In this document: piece by piece, positions 44,687 to 55,821 of the stretch
How the letters are laid out: each line of letters begins with the position of its first letter
Position numbering within the stretch: position 1 is the stretch's first letter
Source: Bipolaris cookei
Lineage: Eukaryota > Ascomycota > Dothideomycetes > Pleosporales > Pleosporaceae
Length of the DNA: 64,000 nucleotides
Assembly (NCBI GenBank): GCA_002286855.1
Contig: NRSV01000052.1
Location: 156,346 to 220,345 of the forward strand
Direction of reading: 5' to 3'
Translations under genes and position numbers: made by a program
Notes under the pieces: generated by a model
The model's input: the letters and a program-made list of their open reading frames with translations, nothing else
Databases searched by the model: none
Told to the model about the DNA's origin: nothing

Positions 44687-44707
44687 ATTACCCGGACTAA
44701 TTACCCG
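44687..44707 (-). promoter_or_regulatory. Two direct AraR-type sites upstream of XDH
   Basis: CGGGTAAT occurs twice on the minus strand, at 44707-44700 and 44694-44687, spaced 13 bp start to start, about 232-252 bp upstream of the XDH ATG. Both copies match CGGDTAAW, the consensus reported for the Aspergillus arabinose regulator AraR (from memory). Whether this fungus has AraR is unknown; another Zn2Cys6 factor could bind. Confidence 0.5.
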
Positions 44708-44894
44708 GCGCGTGCATCACTCTTCTTGGACCGTTCTGTCTAGACATCTCGGCGTAGCTCCGAGGGTCGGTTGCTGTGCGCCGCCGCGAGTATGCGAATG
44801 ACCAGAGAAAATCCCACGTACGTGGTCCGTGGGGTCGCTGCCAAAAAGCCGAGGCCTCGCGTGGCCATATCTTCCAAAGGATAATCTGCCCAAC

Positions 44895-44901
44895 TTTAGC
44901 C
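44895..44901 (-). promoter_or_regulatory. GGCTAAA, XlnR/XYR1-type site
   Basis: Exact match on the minus strand to the classical XlnR site, about 440 bp upstream of the XDH start. It overlaps the stop codon of the neighbouring methyltransferase gene, so chance is possible. Confidence 0.3.
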
Positions 44902-45994
44902 ACTGACTGGTGGCCTTTTAGCAGTTGAGCCTTTCCTCGTCCAACATGCCCACCAACACGTCACGAGCGCACCGTCGTCTGCGTCACCGCTCGCCCTGGA
45001 CGCGCCCCAGTCGTCGTATCCTTTCTCTTCACCTTCATCCACTATCTGCAGCCCGATCTCGAGCATCCGACGGCGGAAGTCCTCAATCTGAGGCAGATAT
45101 GCATCTCTGTAGGGAAACTCCACAATCACTTTGGCGGCGCTATCCTGAGAAAGCCAAACTGCAATCGTGTCTACCAGCATGCGAGGATGATCTGCAGAGT
45201 ACAGCGAATCTGCAGCTAGAATTACTGGAAATTCTGCGGGCATGGCCTCATCGTCGTCCTGTAGCGGCTCGCAGATATGAGGCTCAGTCCAATCAAGCAT
45301 GGCTGCACGAGCACTTCCATTGTTCTCGCTGAACACCTTGTGATTCTGAAGTATGTTGTACTTAAGATTTGGGCAGATGCTGGGCAGGTCTGTCAGCACG
45401 ACGTCTGCACCCAGGCCTGCCATGGCGAGTCCAACCAGCCCAGTTCCCGAACCAAGTTCAAGGACTTGTAGTCTACTTTGTGTATCCATGGGCACCAAAT
45501 CGAATGAGCTGAGGCGTTTCGCGAGGAGATACGACGCTGCCCAGGTTTTCAGACCCAGGTCGTCGCCAGTCATAGTCGGTTCGTGGATGCTGAGGTCAAA
45601 AGCGTCGGACGAGGTGGGAATGTGGAACGAACGTGACATTGCGCCCATGGCAGACCGTCCAGAGCGCTCACTGAGTCTCGCGCTGGCTTGATCCCAAACC
45701 TGCTCCTTCGATTCTTCATCCTCTATCCACCGTAGATCACTGCCAATGATGCTCGTGAGGTACCCTGTGACACCTTCTGGACTGACTGTGACTGCCGGCG
45801 CTTGTCCATCTTTGCGCTTCATTTCTCCAGGCTCCTCCCATGACGGTGGGGCAGTTGTGAGAAGTCTGAGGGTATCGAGGAGCGCCTCAGCAGAGGGCTT
45901 AGTGTAGATTTGGGGAAGGTCGAGGACTGCACAGAGACTTTAGCACCCAGTCATACAAATGATAGGCGCTATCCATACCATGTAGCATGGACAT
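44896..45994 (-). CDS. METTL21/Efm2 (Rrg1)-type protein methyltransferase
   Basis: Two exons, 45994-45979 and 45926-44896, over a 52-nt intron; 348 residues. The first coding exon is only 16 nt (MSMLH plus one base). Class I SAM-dependent methyltransferase of the lysine methyltransferase 16 group. The N-terminal part LDLPQIYTKPSAEALLDTL and SERSGRSAMGAM precede motif I, LQVLELGSGTGLVGLAMAGL, then VVLTDLP and the post-II motif VILAADSLYS. Yeast Efm2, a member of this group, methylates elongation factor 2, and fission yeast Rrg1 is related. The exact substrate here is inferred at best. Lies 440 bp upstream of XDH in the same orientation. Confidence 0.78.
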
Positions 45995-46148
45995 TTTGAA
46001 TTGACTATGGCGGAGGCGCAGTCGCAATTATCGGCGAGCGGGGTGCGATACTCGGTACTCACCAGGCCCAACGGGCCCGTGCGGGGCTAGGAGCTCACAG
46101 TACCAATGATGGTTTTCTCCAAGCCAGGAACACGCATCCAAGACGTTC

Positions 46149-46962
46149 TCATGCTTTCTTCAGTGTACTCTTGAAGCCGTAATATGCTTGATCCATGTCA
46201 AACTGGAACTCGCGCGCCTGTTCGTCGTTCAGCTTGTCGGCTGCGCGCATTTGGTTCAGCGTAATCAGCCACTGGACAATCTTGCCTTTGTTCTCGAAAT
46301 CAACGTCAGTGACCTTATTGACCGCTTGTATAATTTCGACAAGGAGAGGATGTAGCGTATCCTTTTCCACAAGTCCAATCTTAATGGCGTCTAGCAGAGT
46401 AATAAACGTCTCGGTCGCATTGACTACAAGCGTCGCATCGCCAAAGTCGCCTTGCTGAGCTGGTCTTGATGGACCTTGTTCGATGGTAGCGGGTATGCCG
46501 ACGCGCAGTCGCTCGACGGCTCTTGGACATTCCATCTGGTGTACTGTTAGCGCGGCACAGACACTCGCCAGCCTCGTTGACATACATGCCACTCCCTGGC
46601 GAACTGATCCAGATCACCGAATGCTCGTGCAACTGTCTCGTTGGCAAGATTGGATTTGTACTGCTTCATCAACCGGCTGCATGTCTCGGTGTAGTCGGCT
46701 TCGGCAATCGAGTCCTTGAGGTAGGCTTTCTCGACGGCATCCAGGGTGATGATGATGCTGTAAATTTCGGCAAGAGAATCGTTCAAGTCACGCTCTGCGT
46801 TTGTTGTTGAGAGCTTGACTTGCTAGGCAGCCATTTAGTAACCAGCGCAGGGCGTAGTGGGACCGAGGCGTGTCATACCTCGTCGAGATTGATGGTCGCG
46901 GCCAGATTGGAGCGCGGAATGTAAGGCGTGGGCGCATATGCGAGGGGCCTACTGTTGTACAT
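46149..46962 (-). CDS. VPS28: ESCRT-I subunit Vps28
   Basis: Three exons, 46962-46879, 46822-46586 and 46535-46149 (introns of 56 and 50 nt); 235 residues. Vps28 bridges ESCRT-I to ESCRT-II in sorting ubiquitinated cargo into multivesicular bodies. The first exon ends in NLDE; the second reads QVKLSTTNAERDLNDSLAEI, then IITLDAVEKAYLKDSI and YTETCSRLMKQY, the N-terminal core. The third begins MECPRAVERLRVGIPATIEQ, the start of the C-terminal four-helix domain, and ends near FQFDMDQAYYGFKSTLKKA. Skipping the second intron would insert a cysteine-rich stretch foreign to the family. Length fits. Divergent from NOC2 with 248 bp between starts. Confidence 0.93.
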
Positions 46963-47210
46963 GGCGATGGAGTTCAAGTATACACAGTCGTAGTTGTAGG
47001 TGCAGTAGTCGTCGTACTCATAGTGTAGGCACCAGGCCCAGGTTGCGTCGGCGGCGGCCTGGTCAAGCGTGCATGGCGTGGGGAAGCGCTAGTGGTTGCA
47101 GGGTCCCTTAGCGCTGGGAACTTTTTCAAGCGCCCAAGTTTTTCAACCACCAGCTGCACGTCTGGCCAGCAACACCTCTCCCACCACCGAAACCCCCCAA
47201 TCCCGCCGAG
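46963..47210. promoter_or_regulatory. Short divergent promoter VPS28 / NOC2
   Basis: 248 bp between two outward-facing start codons, so the two genes must share promoter sequence. No motif assigned. Confidence 0.5.
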
Positions 47211-49613
47211 ATGCCCGTCTCCAAGGCGACCAAGAAATTCCAAAAGGACAAGCTCGGCGACACCATCAAGCGCCGCAAAGATGTCGCCAAGATCAAGCAG
47301 CGCAAGCAGATGGACGCCAAGAGGAAAGAGCGCAAGGCCAGAGACAATGCGCGCGCCGACGATGTTGAGGAGGAGATGGCTGCTAAGAGACTCAAGATGA
47401 ACGGGGCAAAGGACGACAAGCTGGGCGAGATGTCCATGGACCAATTCTTCCAGGGCGGCTTCCAGATCCCAGAGATGAGCAAGAAAAAGACCAAGCCAAA
47501 GACTGGCAAGCGGAAGCGCACACCCGTCGACGAGGATGCTTCGGAGGGCTCTGATGAGGACATGGCAGAGGCATCTGGCGCCGCTGACAAGTCGGGATCA
47601 GACAGCGAGTCGGGCGACGACATGGACACTCACAAGGAACAGCTCGCTGGGCTGGCGGAAAAGGACCCCGAATTCTACAAATACCTCAAGGAAAACGATG
47701 CCGAACTCCTAGACTTTGCCGAAGACGCCGATCTTGCTGAGATTGATGCTCTCTCTGCCAGTGAAGACGAGGCCACGCCACGGAAAAAGCACAAAGCCGA
47801 CGAGCCAGAGACTACGGGCAACGACCTCACAATCAAGACTGTTCAGAAATGGAAAACTTCAATGGAGGCCAAGCACTCTCTGCGTGCCATGAAGGAGATT
47901 GTTCTTGCATTCCGCTCTGCTGCACACATGAATGATGAGGACAGTGGAAAGTCGTACAAATACTCGATAACAGATCCCGATGGTATGTTGACCGTGTCTT
48001 GAAAATATGGCGACGCTAACAGCTCGCAGTATATCACCAGGTCCAAGTGACTACTCTTCAGCTCGTCCCCAAGGTCCTCCAACATCATCTGCCTGTCAAG
48101 GAGAGTGCTGGCGGCAAAATGTACGCAACCACTGCAGTGCTTCAGTATCATCGCTAACAAACACAGTCGCGTTCCCACCGATACCAAAAAGTTCCGCACT
48201 CTTACGCCCCTTCTCAAGTCGCATACCGTCTCGATGCACCACCTGCTTGAGAACTTGGCCGATGCGAAAACGTTGAAGATGACTCTAGATTCCTTGTCGA
48301 ACCTCCTCCCCTATGTTCTCTCGTTCAAGAAGATCATTCGTGAGGTCACACGCTCAGTTGCCACTGTATGGGCCGACAGCTCCAATAATGACGGCACCCG
48401 AGTATCAGCTTTTCTCGTGTTGCGACGGCTGTTGGTTATTGCTGACCCAAGCATCCGTGAGGCTGTCTTGAAGCAAACATACCAAGGCCTTGTCAAGGGT
48501 GCAAGAAACACTACAGTCCATAACGTGCAGGGCATCAACCTTATGAAGAACACTGCGTCTGAACTCTGGGGCATCGATCCAACAGTAGGCTACACAACTG
48601 GCTTTGGCTTCATCCGCCAACTTGCCATACATCTTCGAACCAGTATCACAAACAAAACAAAAGACTCTTACAAGACAGTATACAATTGGCAGTACATCCA
48701 TTCGCTAGACTTTTGGTCCCGTGTAGTCTCGATGCACTGCGAGTCTCTTCGGGAAGCCGAGGCTGGGAAAGCATCACCGCTACGACCGCTCATCTATCCC
48801 GTTGTCCAAGTCACGCTCGGAGCCATGCGCCTCATCCCCACATCACAATACTTCCCTCTCCGGTTCCAACTTGTGCGCTCCCTTCTCCGCATCTCTCAAG
48901 CAACTTCAACCTACATTCCTCTGGCACCCGCCCTTGTCGAAGTCCTAAACTCAGCCGAAATGAAGAAGCCCCCGAAACCCAGCACTCTTAAGGCGCTCGA
49001 TTTCAACGTCAGCATCCGCGCAACAAAGGCTTACCTACGCACACGCGTTTACCAAGATGGCATTGGCGAACAAGTCGCAGAGCTTCTTTCCGAGTTCTTC
49101 GTTCTCTGGACCAAGAACATTGCTTTTCCCGAACTCGCACTACCTGTCATCGTCATGCTTAAGCGGTGGGTCAAGGCCATGACCAAGAAGAGCGGCGGAA
49201 ACAAGAACAACAAGGTCTCGTCTATGCTTGCCCTTCTTGTCCAGAAGCTTGAGGCAAACTCTCGTTGGGTCGAGGAGAAGCGCAACAAGGTTGAGTTTGC
49301 ACCCAACAACCGTGCGGGTGTCGAGGGTTTCTTGAAGGATGTCGAATGGGAGAAGACTCCTCTGGGCGCCTTTGTCGCGGGCCAGAGAAAGACCAGAGAG
49401 CAGAAGCAGAAGATGCTGGATGATGCGCGCAAGACGGAGGATAAGAAGAGGAAGGAGGCTGAGATGGAGGCAAAGAGGAATGGCGAGGTATTTGAGGATG
49501 GCGATGAGGAGGCGAGCGAGGATGAAGAAGAGGAGGAGGAGGTTGATATAGAAGGACTGAGCGATGAGGATGTGGACATGGAAGATGATGAGGAAGAGAG
49601 TGATGACGAGTAA
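47211..49613 (+). CDS. NOC2: Nucleolar complex protein 2 (Noc2), 60S ribosome biogenesis
   Basis: Three exons, 47211-47982, 48030-48120 and 48167-49613 (introns of 47 and 46 nt); 769 residues. Noc2 pairs with Noc1 and then Noc3 to move pre-60S particles from nucleolus to nucleoplasm. The N-terminus (MPVSKATKKFQKDKL) and the region to ~110 are strongly basic, nucleolar-signal-like; an acidic segment follows to ~210. The Noc2 domain fills the middle: SLSNLLPYVLSFKKIIRE, NWQYIHSLDFWSRVVSMHCE, PLIYPVVQVTLGAMRLIPTS and FPLRFQLVRSLLRIS. The C-terminus is Lys-rich and then very acidic. Exon 2 encodes VYHQVQVTTLQLVPKVLQHH, conserved and lost if the introns are ignored. Confidence 0.93.
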
Positions 49614-49944
49614 AGAACATAGTGTGTGTATTTTATCTTATTTTGGGGTTTGGAATGGTTTGGAAATCGGAAAAGACGATAGTTTCCCAAGTTACCGTGA
49701 ATACAAAGAGAAGGTAACTGCAATGCCAGGCATTTTTGCATCCTAGCTCTTTAGTCTCTCTGGGTCTTATGGTGTGACTACTATTACTACTGTTCATGTT
49801 TGACTACATATACAAAAAGAATAAGATGAAAAGGCCTAAATATCCCAACTCTCTACTCATATTCACCGCAAAAAAAAACCCCCTACGTGAGCCAGGAAAG
49901 AATCTCATTTCTCACCTCTCCCTTTCCATACCAAAAAACCCCCT
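49614..49944. other. Convergent 3' region
   Basis: AT-rich, with A- and C-runs near 49868-49970. No gene seen. Confidence 0.45.
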
Positions 49945-51285
49945 TCATTTCTCAACACCCCCCCCCCCTTGCCACAAACCCTCCTGCTTCGACCGCTCAA
50001 ACACCCTAATCTCATACACCGTTGGCCTCCTCGCCTCACCCTCGCACGTGATCCCCTCCTGCCCTTCATGCCTCTCCAGCCGAAACCGATGCACTCCTTT
50101 CTTCGCATCCAGCACCCCATATCCCACAACCACATACAACCCATCATACCTTAGTTCCCTCTCCAACCGATATTTATTCCCCTTGCCCAACTGTGCATAC
50201 CGTAGTATGCGCACAGGATTCAGTATCTGCAGCGAGGTAAGTAGACGTTTAGTATTTTCCGTGACAGACCCGGTGTTGTCTGTGTTCTCGGTGCCGGAAT
50301 ACTGAATGCTGTCGCCGTCGTCGAGATCGGCGTAATCGGCGCCGCTGGAGCGGTTGGTTGATTTTTTGGTGATGATGCTGCGGAGGAGGTCTTGGGTTAG
50401 ATTGTCCGCGTACCAGTGCTTGTAGAGTTGGTAGCTGTCTACTTTGATGTCTGGCGGGAAGTTTGCTTGTGCGCGGAAGATTCGGGGGAGGCCAGTTTGA
50501 GGGGAGAGCATGTATGATTTGCGGAGCATGTAGGGGGTTACGGGGAGAGTGATATCGGCTGTGTGGAGGGGATCGCTGGATTAGTGCTTTTTATGGGCTT
50601 CTTCGCATTGGCGGGCGAGGTCTTGGAGGGCGTTTAGGGCTGTGAGAGCGGGGGCCGCCGTTTGGACATGTTCTTCATGTGTATGCTGTCGGTGGAGATG
50701 GAGGTGTATCATTCTGGTAGTTCCGGGGGTACGGTATATTGCTTCACTTTGTATTGGGAAGTGGGTAGTGATTTTGTCGGTGCAGGGATGGTCCCCTTGG
50801 GATCTGGATTGCTTACTGCTGTGGTCGATGCCGCCTTTTGTGGTTGGCGTGCAGTGTCGTTCAATGACGAGCCCTTCCTCACCTGCTCAGTAAGAGACCT
50901 TACTTTCTTACTCTGGCGGTTTTCTGGGGTTTTTACAGCCTCCTTTCGCTTCCTGTTATCTGATGTTCGTATGATCGCTTTGGAGCTGGCCACGGTGGAA
51001 GTAGCGCTTATTTTTACAAGTTGTCGCTCAGTGCCGCTGGACTCTTCTCTGACGTTTGCCTTTTCAAACCTATCCGAAGATTTCAATACTGGCTTCGGCC
51101 TCAGCTCCTTGATCTTCTTTGCTAGCAAGCTCATGGTTTCTTGGTGCTGACTGCTCCCTTGCGTTACGGATCCTAGTAGCGAATGCTTCTTCTGGGTTGA
51201 CGCCTGATACTTTCACAGCATTTCGTGCCGCTTCCAGCATCCATGCCTGTGGTTGCATTGATATTGCCTCGCTCTGATAAGCCAT
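49945..51285 (-). pseudogene. YDG/SRA-domain protein gene, disrupted
   Basis: The intact last frame (50529-49945) contains an SRA core: NPVRILRYAQLGKGNKYRLE, then LRYDGLYVVVGYGVLDAKKG, VHRFRLERHEGQ. SRA domains read methylated or hemimethylated DNA. Upstream, the same frame continues (LNALQDLARQCEEAHKK, then TAA at 50583-50581, then DPLHTADITLPVTPYMLRKS). Further up a protein-like frame at 51134-50709 (MSLLAKKIKELRPKPVLKSS) is shifted, while 51285-51070 (MAYQSEAISMQPQAWMLEAA) is again in the SRA frame. I found no intron that removes the TAA: the only GT in the ~90 bases upstream of it is a poor donor, GTCC. Two compensating shifts plus a stop suggest a recent pseudogene. Sequencing error or a shorter gene from MLRKSYM are alternatives. 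Confidence 0.6.
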
Positions 51286-51991
51286 GTCGGGTTGGTTGAG
51301 TTAATTGGGTTGGCCGGCTTGGTGATGTAGTGAGATGGATCGTGCTTGTTATGTCTTAGACTAGACGCAAGTGAGTCTGGTCTGCGAGCAAACAAACAGC
51401 AAAAGAACCAAACGCTGCATAGAGAGTGAGCGGTGAGGTTGGCACTTGGGTGTGTTTCAAGTAATAAGCAGTGTCACATATGATTTCACTACTGTTCAAA
51501 TAGTACGCCACGCAATATCTGCCAAGATGATATCAAACTAAAAGACTGAGGTGCGAGATCTAGACTCGTAGAAGGGTTAGAGTGATTGTGAAGTAAGATA
51601 AGCAACGAGATGCACTGCACAACACTTTTAGCGTACATCTCGCGGATTTTGCGGTAAAGCTAGCACCAGGCAGCCACTATGTGAACCATTCAGATCAAGA
51701 ACTAAAGTATAGAGTAGCTTTACTATACAATTACCGTGCGACATGGCTTCTATCCAGGACTACACGACATGAGTAATTTACGAAGCAGCTTGTCAACATC
51801 TAACGTAATACACACCCAAGAGTCTCTCCTCATTTAACATCACTAGTAAGATAATACTTCCTCATCAAATGATAACCATCGCAATATATATTAGAGGTAC
51901 ATAAAAACGTACAAATAAAGGAAGCGCCTTGCTTTCTAACTCTGTTACTCGCCTGTCTATTTCTCGCCACTTTCACCGCCCAATCGTACAC
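51286..51991. other. Intergenic, no gene seen
   Basis: Upstream flank of the SRA-domain gene and 3' flank of the PAF-acetylhydrolase-like gene. AT-rich towards the right. Confidence 0.45.
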
Positions 51992-53635
51992 TTACTTCTC
52001 GTTCCCTTCAACAACCTGTCCCAGACCCTCTCCTTCAACCACCGCATCTGCCGGTCCCTTCCCTTCACCGCCCACCCTCTCTGTCGGCGTACTAACCAAG
52101 CTCTTCCCCTCAACTTTCTTTAACCCCGTAAAATCAATACCGCCTTCCACCTCTGCGCTCAAATTGACCCATCCACGGACACTACCTTTGGTGCGACTCA
52201 GGATCGTTGTGTCATTAGCTTGACTCGCTGTTTGATCCTCAAGCTCAAGGTCAGCCGCGCTGGTGTTACCGACGCGAACACTGTTTTCACGTAGAACCTG
52301 CAGTATAGCCCGGGTATTGAGTTTGAGTACACGTTCGGGCTCCTTGACGCCAAAGAATTTCGTTGTCACCCAGGGAAATAAGACGCCAAAGTCGCTTTGG
52401 GACAGGTGGGCTGAGGCGATGGGGTACAAGATGTGCGGACCAGGCTGAGTCGGGTACTTTAGATTTGACAGCGACGGCTTGGCGATGATGCGTTTTGTTT
52501 CTCGGAAGTTGGAGGCCCATTTGTAGAAGCCTTCGGAGGAGATGGCGAGGAGGTTCTTGCCACCATTAGGGGAGTCGTAACATGGCATCGGTTTGCTTCT
52601 GAGCCATGCAGTGTCTGGGCTCTGGATGGGCATCGTATACAGGTCCAGTAGAATAACGGGGTTGGCGGGCGTGATCTGGCGAACAATGCTCGAGTCCTCG
52701 GAAGGGATGTACAATGGCTTGTAATCCGGGATCTCTCCTTGAGGTCGGTAGTAGATCGACTTGACAAACTGAACCATTGTGCATGCGCCAAAAGAGTGCC
52801 CTGCAAAACTGACAGCACCTGGTTCATGGATATTAAGCAGATTTGCGAACATGCCCAATACACTTTTCCCTTTGGGTTGATCTTGCGCAACGTTCTTTAG
52901 CTGTCGGCCCTCGTCAATCTTCAATAGTGCATCATGTATCATTCCCAACTCCCATAGCCGAATTTGCAATTGCTTGTCTCTTCCTTGGTACGCTTCCGTA
53001 CTGGGATAATAGGAGATTGAATTGAACTCTACTCGTTTCAACTTTTCCTTATCGTCTGGCGTATGGTGGGCAGCTAGAGGTGAGCTACCATCACGGTGAT
53101 CTGCTGCGACAACTACTACTCCGTGGCTTGCTAGTGAGCCGCAGATTTGAGAATACGCGTTCCTGGTGCCACCCAGGCCATGTGAGAAGACCATGACGGG
53201 CCATCGATTAGATTTTGGTGGTGGATCCAAGAGCTCCGCGTTTTGGTGTACAGGCATTGAAACATAGTATAACAATTGAGGCAATAGCCTGCATGTGTGT
53301 TAGTTCTGATCATTTGCACTCAGAAGCTTTTTTTTTACATAAGATACTTACGAGAACAATTTAGCGAATACGCTATTGGCACCCAGGAATTTCGCATAGG
53401 CGCTGAGATACTCCCGCTGCGGACTTGGTATCCATCTTACAGCTCTTTCGTTGCTATCCTGCTTGCACGGGTAGAAGACACGGAAAGCCACTGTTGGTAA
53501 TTCCGTGGGAGGGACATTTTCACTCTGACTCGCTAATTCGCTCGTGGGTATCTCTACGTCTGCTGACCCGACCTTGTATGGGCCAGTATGTGCGGGGAAT
53601 GCAGGCGTGGGGTTCAGCCGATTAAGCAAAGGCAT
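51992..53635 (-). CDS. Platelet-activating-factor acetylhydrolase-like lipase/esterase
   Basis: Two exons, 53635-53352 and 53288-51992, over a 63-nt phase-2 intron; 526 residues. Alpha/beta hydrolase of the PAF-AH (phospholipase A2 group VII) family, which cleaves short or oxidised sn-2 acyl chains. The N-terminal LPTVAFRVFYPCK and the block WPVMVFSHGLGGTRNAYSQI supply the oxyanion region. The nucleophile elbow is AGHSFGACTMVQF (GxSxG). The candidate Asp lies in VILLDLYTMPIQ and the candidate His in IASAHLSQSDFGVLFP. The C-terminal ~100 residues are Gly/Glu-rich and variable. The frame upstream is open to an ATG at 53836, encoding a Ser/Phe-rich extension that might be a targeting sequence; I use MPLLNRLNP because family similarity begins there. 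No clear signal peptide. Confidence 0.85.
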
Positions 53636-54779
53636 TCTGATAGTGGCAAGTGATCTAAACGCTCGTGAGGACAACAGTGTGAATGAAAAATCCAGCACGC
53701 GACGATTTTTTATTCTTGAGTTAGGCAGGAAATTCGATACGAGAAAGAAAGATGCAATAGGAATCCTGAGGAAAGGATAAGTGCATGTGTGGGAAGAAGG
53801 CGAATCGAACAAGGAAAAGCTGTGATAATAGTGCATGCGTTCATGTTGGAAGGCGACTCAGTCCTGCAAAGTACCATGCTAATGTTCCGTGCCACTGCCA
53901 GGAACATATCTGACAGCCGAAGTTAGGGCAAGTCACGCGATCTGCGTGATGTGGCGAGCCCAGGGCGAGACCGAAGTTTTGGACGCGTCTTAGCGGATAC
54001 ATACAGCGTTTCTTCGTCGCCTTCCGTGGCGACTAGGAGGCGAGGAAGATTTTTCACCGTTTTTAGCACCTTGCGCCTTTCAAGATCAGAAATTATAAAA
54101 TTATATGCGCAACAGGCCTACGGTATATCGTACGTATGCGTATGTGCTGGCGCGGCGTAGTGGGGTGGTGATGTAGGAACAATGCATGACGACACGCAGA
54201 CGCCAATATCAATCCGACTAAAGCGCTAAATCGCAAACGGTGATTGGAAGATAGGTAAGCGCTTGTACAGTAGTATAACCGAAACAGCCGCGCACCGTTG
54301 GATGCTTAGCAAAATCACTGGTTTCTATGTGTTTCGCTGTCGAGTAGACTGTACAAACAACTGCGTCTTTGCACACGCATTTTACTTGACATCTCTACAG
54401 GTGTGCTCAAGGCAAGGCTTTTTGAATCTACCCAGTTTGCTTTAGATCAACAATGCTCGCTGTGTCGTTGAGATTTCGCATTCAAAGTCGTAACTCTCGG
54501 CGGTAGTTAGTAGTGTCTGGCCATTTCATTCAAACCAGAAGCAAATGACGGGAAACAAATTACAACACGCAAGGATGACCCATCTGGCATGGGATTGTCC
54601 AAAATCCAAGGTCTAGTATATTGTGTATCTTCGTAAGGGACAAACAAAACTCAAAGGGGTATGCTGTCTCATCAAAGGGAAACTACTACGTGACTGCAAA
54701 TGACGCGCCGCAAAAAAAGAGCTTCAACCGAAAATCGCTTGTAACGTACTGTTTCGATCCATCGTATGCGAGACCACTT
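53636..54779. other. Intergenic 1.1 kb
   Basis: Promoter of the esterase gene and 3' flank of the Rab4-like gene. No convincing gene; frames at 53951-54160 and 54621-54998 lack support. Confidence 0.45.
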
Positions 54780-55821
54780 TCAACAACATCCTCTCTTCCG
54801 TCTGTTCCCGCCGAGCCTGAATACATCTTCCCATTCGCTCAGCGCACCAGATTTCCTCCCTCTTCTGCGGTATCTAACACCCTCGTCCCTAAACCCACTC
54901 TTGATACTGCCTCCACCGTCGTCCCAGCCCAAATCACCATACTGTATGCCACTCGCAGGATCGTCAGGATCAATCTCACCCAGCTCAATCTTGGTTAAGA
55001 TCATCCTCGCCAATCTATTGAACAGCTCCTCCACATTCTCTCCATTTAGTGCCGAGACCTCGACCGCAACTGGTATCCCGTTCTGTCCCGCCCATCGCGA
55101 CGCCGTCTCGGTGGGCACCTCGCGGCCTTCGGGGGCTATAGTGTACGATGCATGGAGATTCAAATTGAGGCTCGTTCCTCTGCTGGATTGCGATGATGGT
55201 GTAGGCGGTGGTAGTCCGCTCTCTGAACTTGGTGTACTCCCATAACTGGAATATCCTCCTCCACTGGCGCCTTGGCTACTACTCAAACCCACAGGAATGC
55301 CCTCACCACTCTCAACGTCATTTTTGTTCCCTACGAGTATAATAGTAAGTTCAGGCCCGGCCAGCGCTCTTGCATCGTTGAGGAAAGTCTGCAATTGCTC
55401 AAAGCTCCGCCAGCTACTCACGTCATAGACAAGTATCGCACCCGCCGCCCCGCGGTAGTAGGATCGCGACACAGAGCGGAAGCGCTCTGTGCCGGCAGTG
55501 TCCCAGAGTTGTAGTTTCATTCGTTTTCGCGACGCAGAAGAGGAGGGGGAGCGGCGGCGGTCGGCAATGTGGACGATTTTGGATGCGAATTCTACACCGA
55601 TTGTTTGGCTAGACAGAGAGCGCCCTGGAGTAGTGGTTAGACCGATGTGCAACGAGAAGAGGCGCGACAGAAGTACACTCGGATTTTACAAAACGATGCA
55701 AAAGACACGATCTATGTTGCTTAGTTACTCGGTGTTTGCAGTGAATACTTGCCTTATCGCAGACTTACTTGCCAGCACCGCTAGGACCCAGCAATATCAC
55801 CTTTGCCAGGTAGTCATACAT
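54780..55821 (-). CDS. Rab4-like small GTPase (Ypt4 type) with large insertion
   Basis: Three exons, 55821-55769, 55711-55677 (only 35 nt) and 55624-54780 (introns of 57 and 52 nt); 310 residues. Endosomal recycling Rab. G1 is GPSGAGKS, its Lys codon split by intron 1. The tiny exon reads SCLLHRFVKSE, and the next gives WRSLSSQTIGVEFASKI (switch I with the G2 Thr). G3 is LWDTAGTERF (~69-78), G4 GNKND (~128-132), G5 EVSALNGEN (~218). A Ser/Gly-rich insertion of about 60 residues lies between G4 and G5, and a 14-residue basic/Ser insert sits before G3. The C-terminal CC (KRGCC) is a geranylgeranylation site. 310 residues against about 215 usual. Rab4 assignment rests on the YDYLAKVILLGPSG start. 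Confidence 0.88.

Noticed and set aside
55652..55711. Rab P-loop that seems to lose its lysine or use a non-canonical splice site
   Set aside because: A 35-nt exon with normal GT/AG borders restores GKSCLLHRF and the following Trp.
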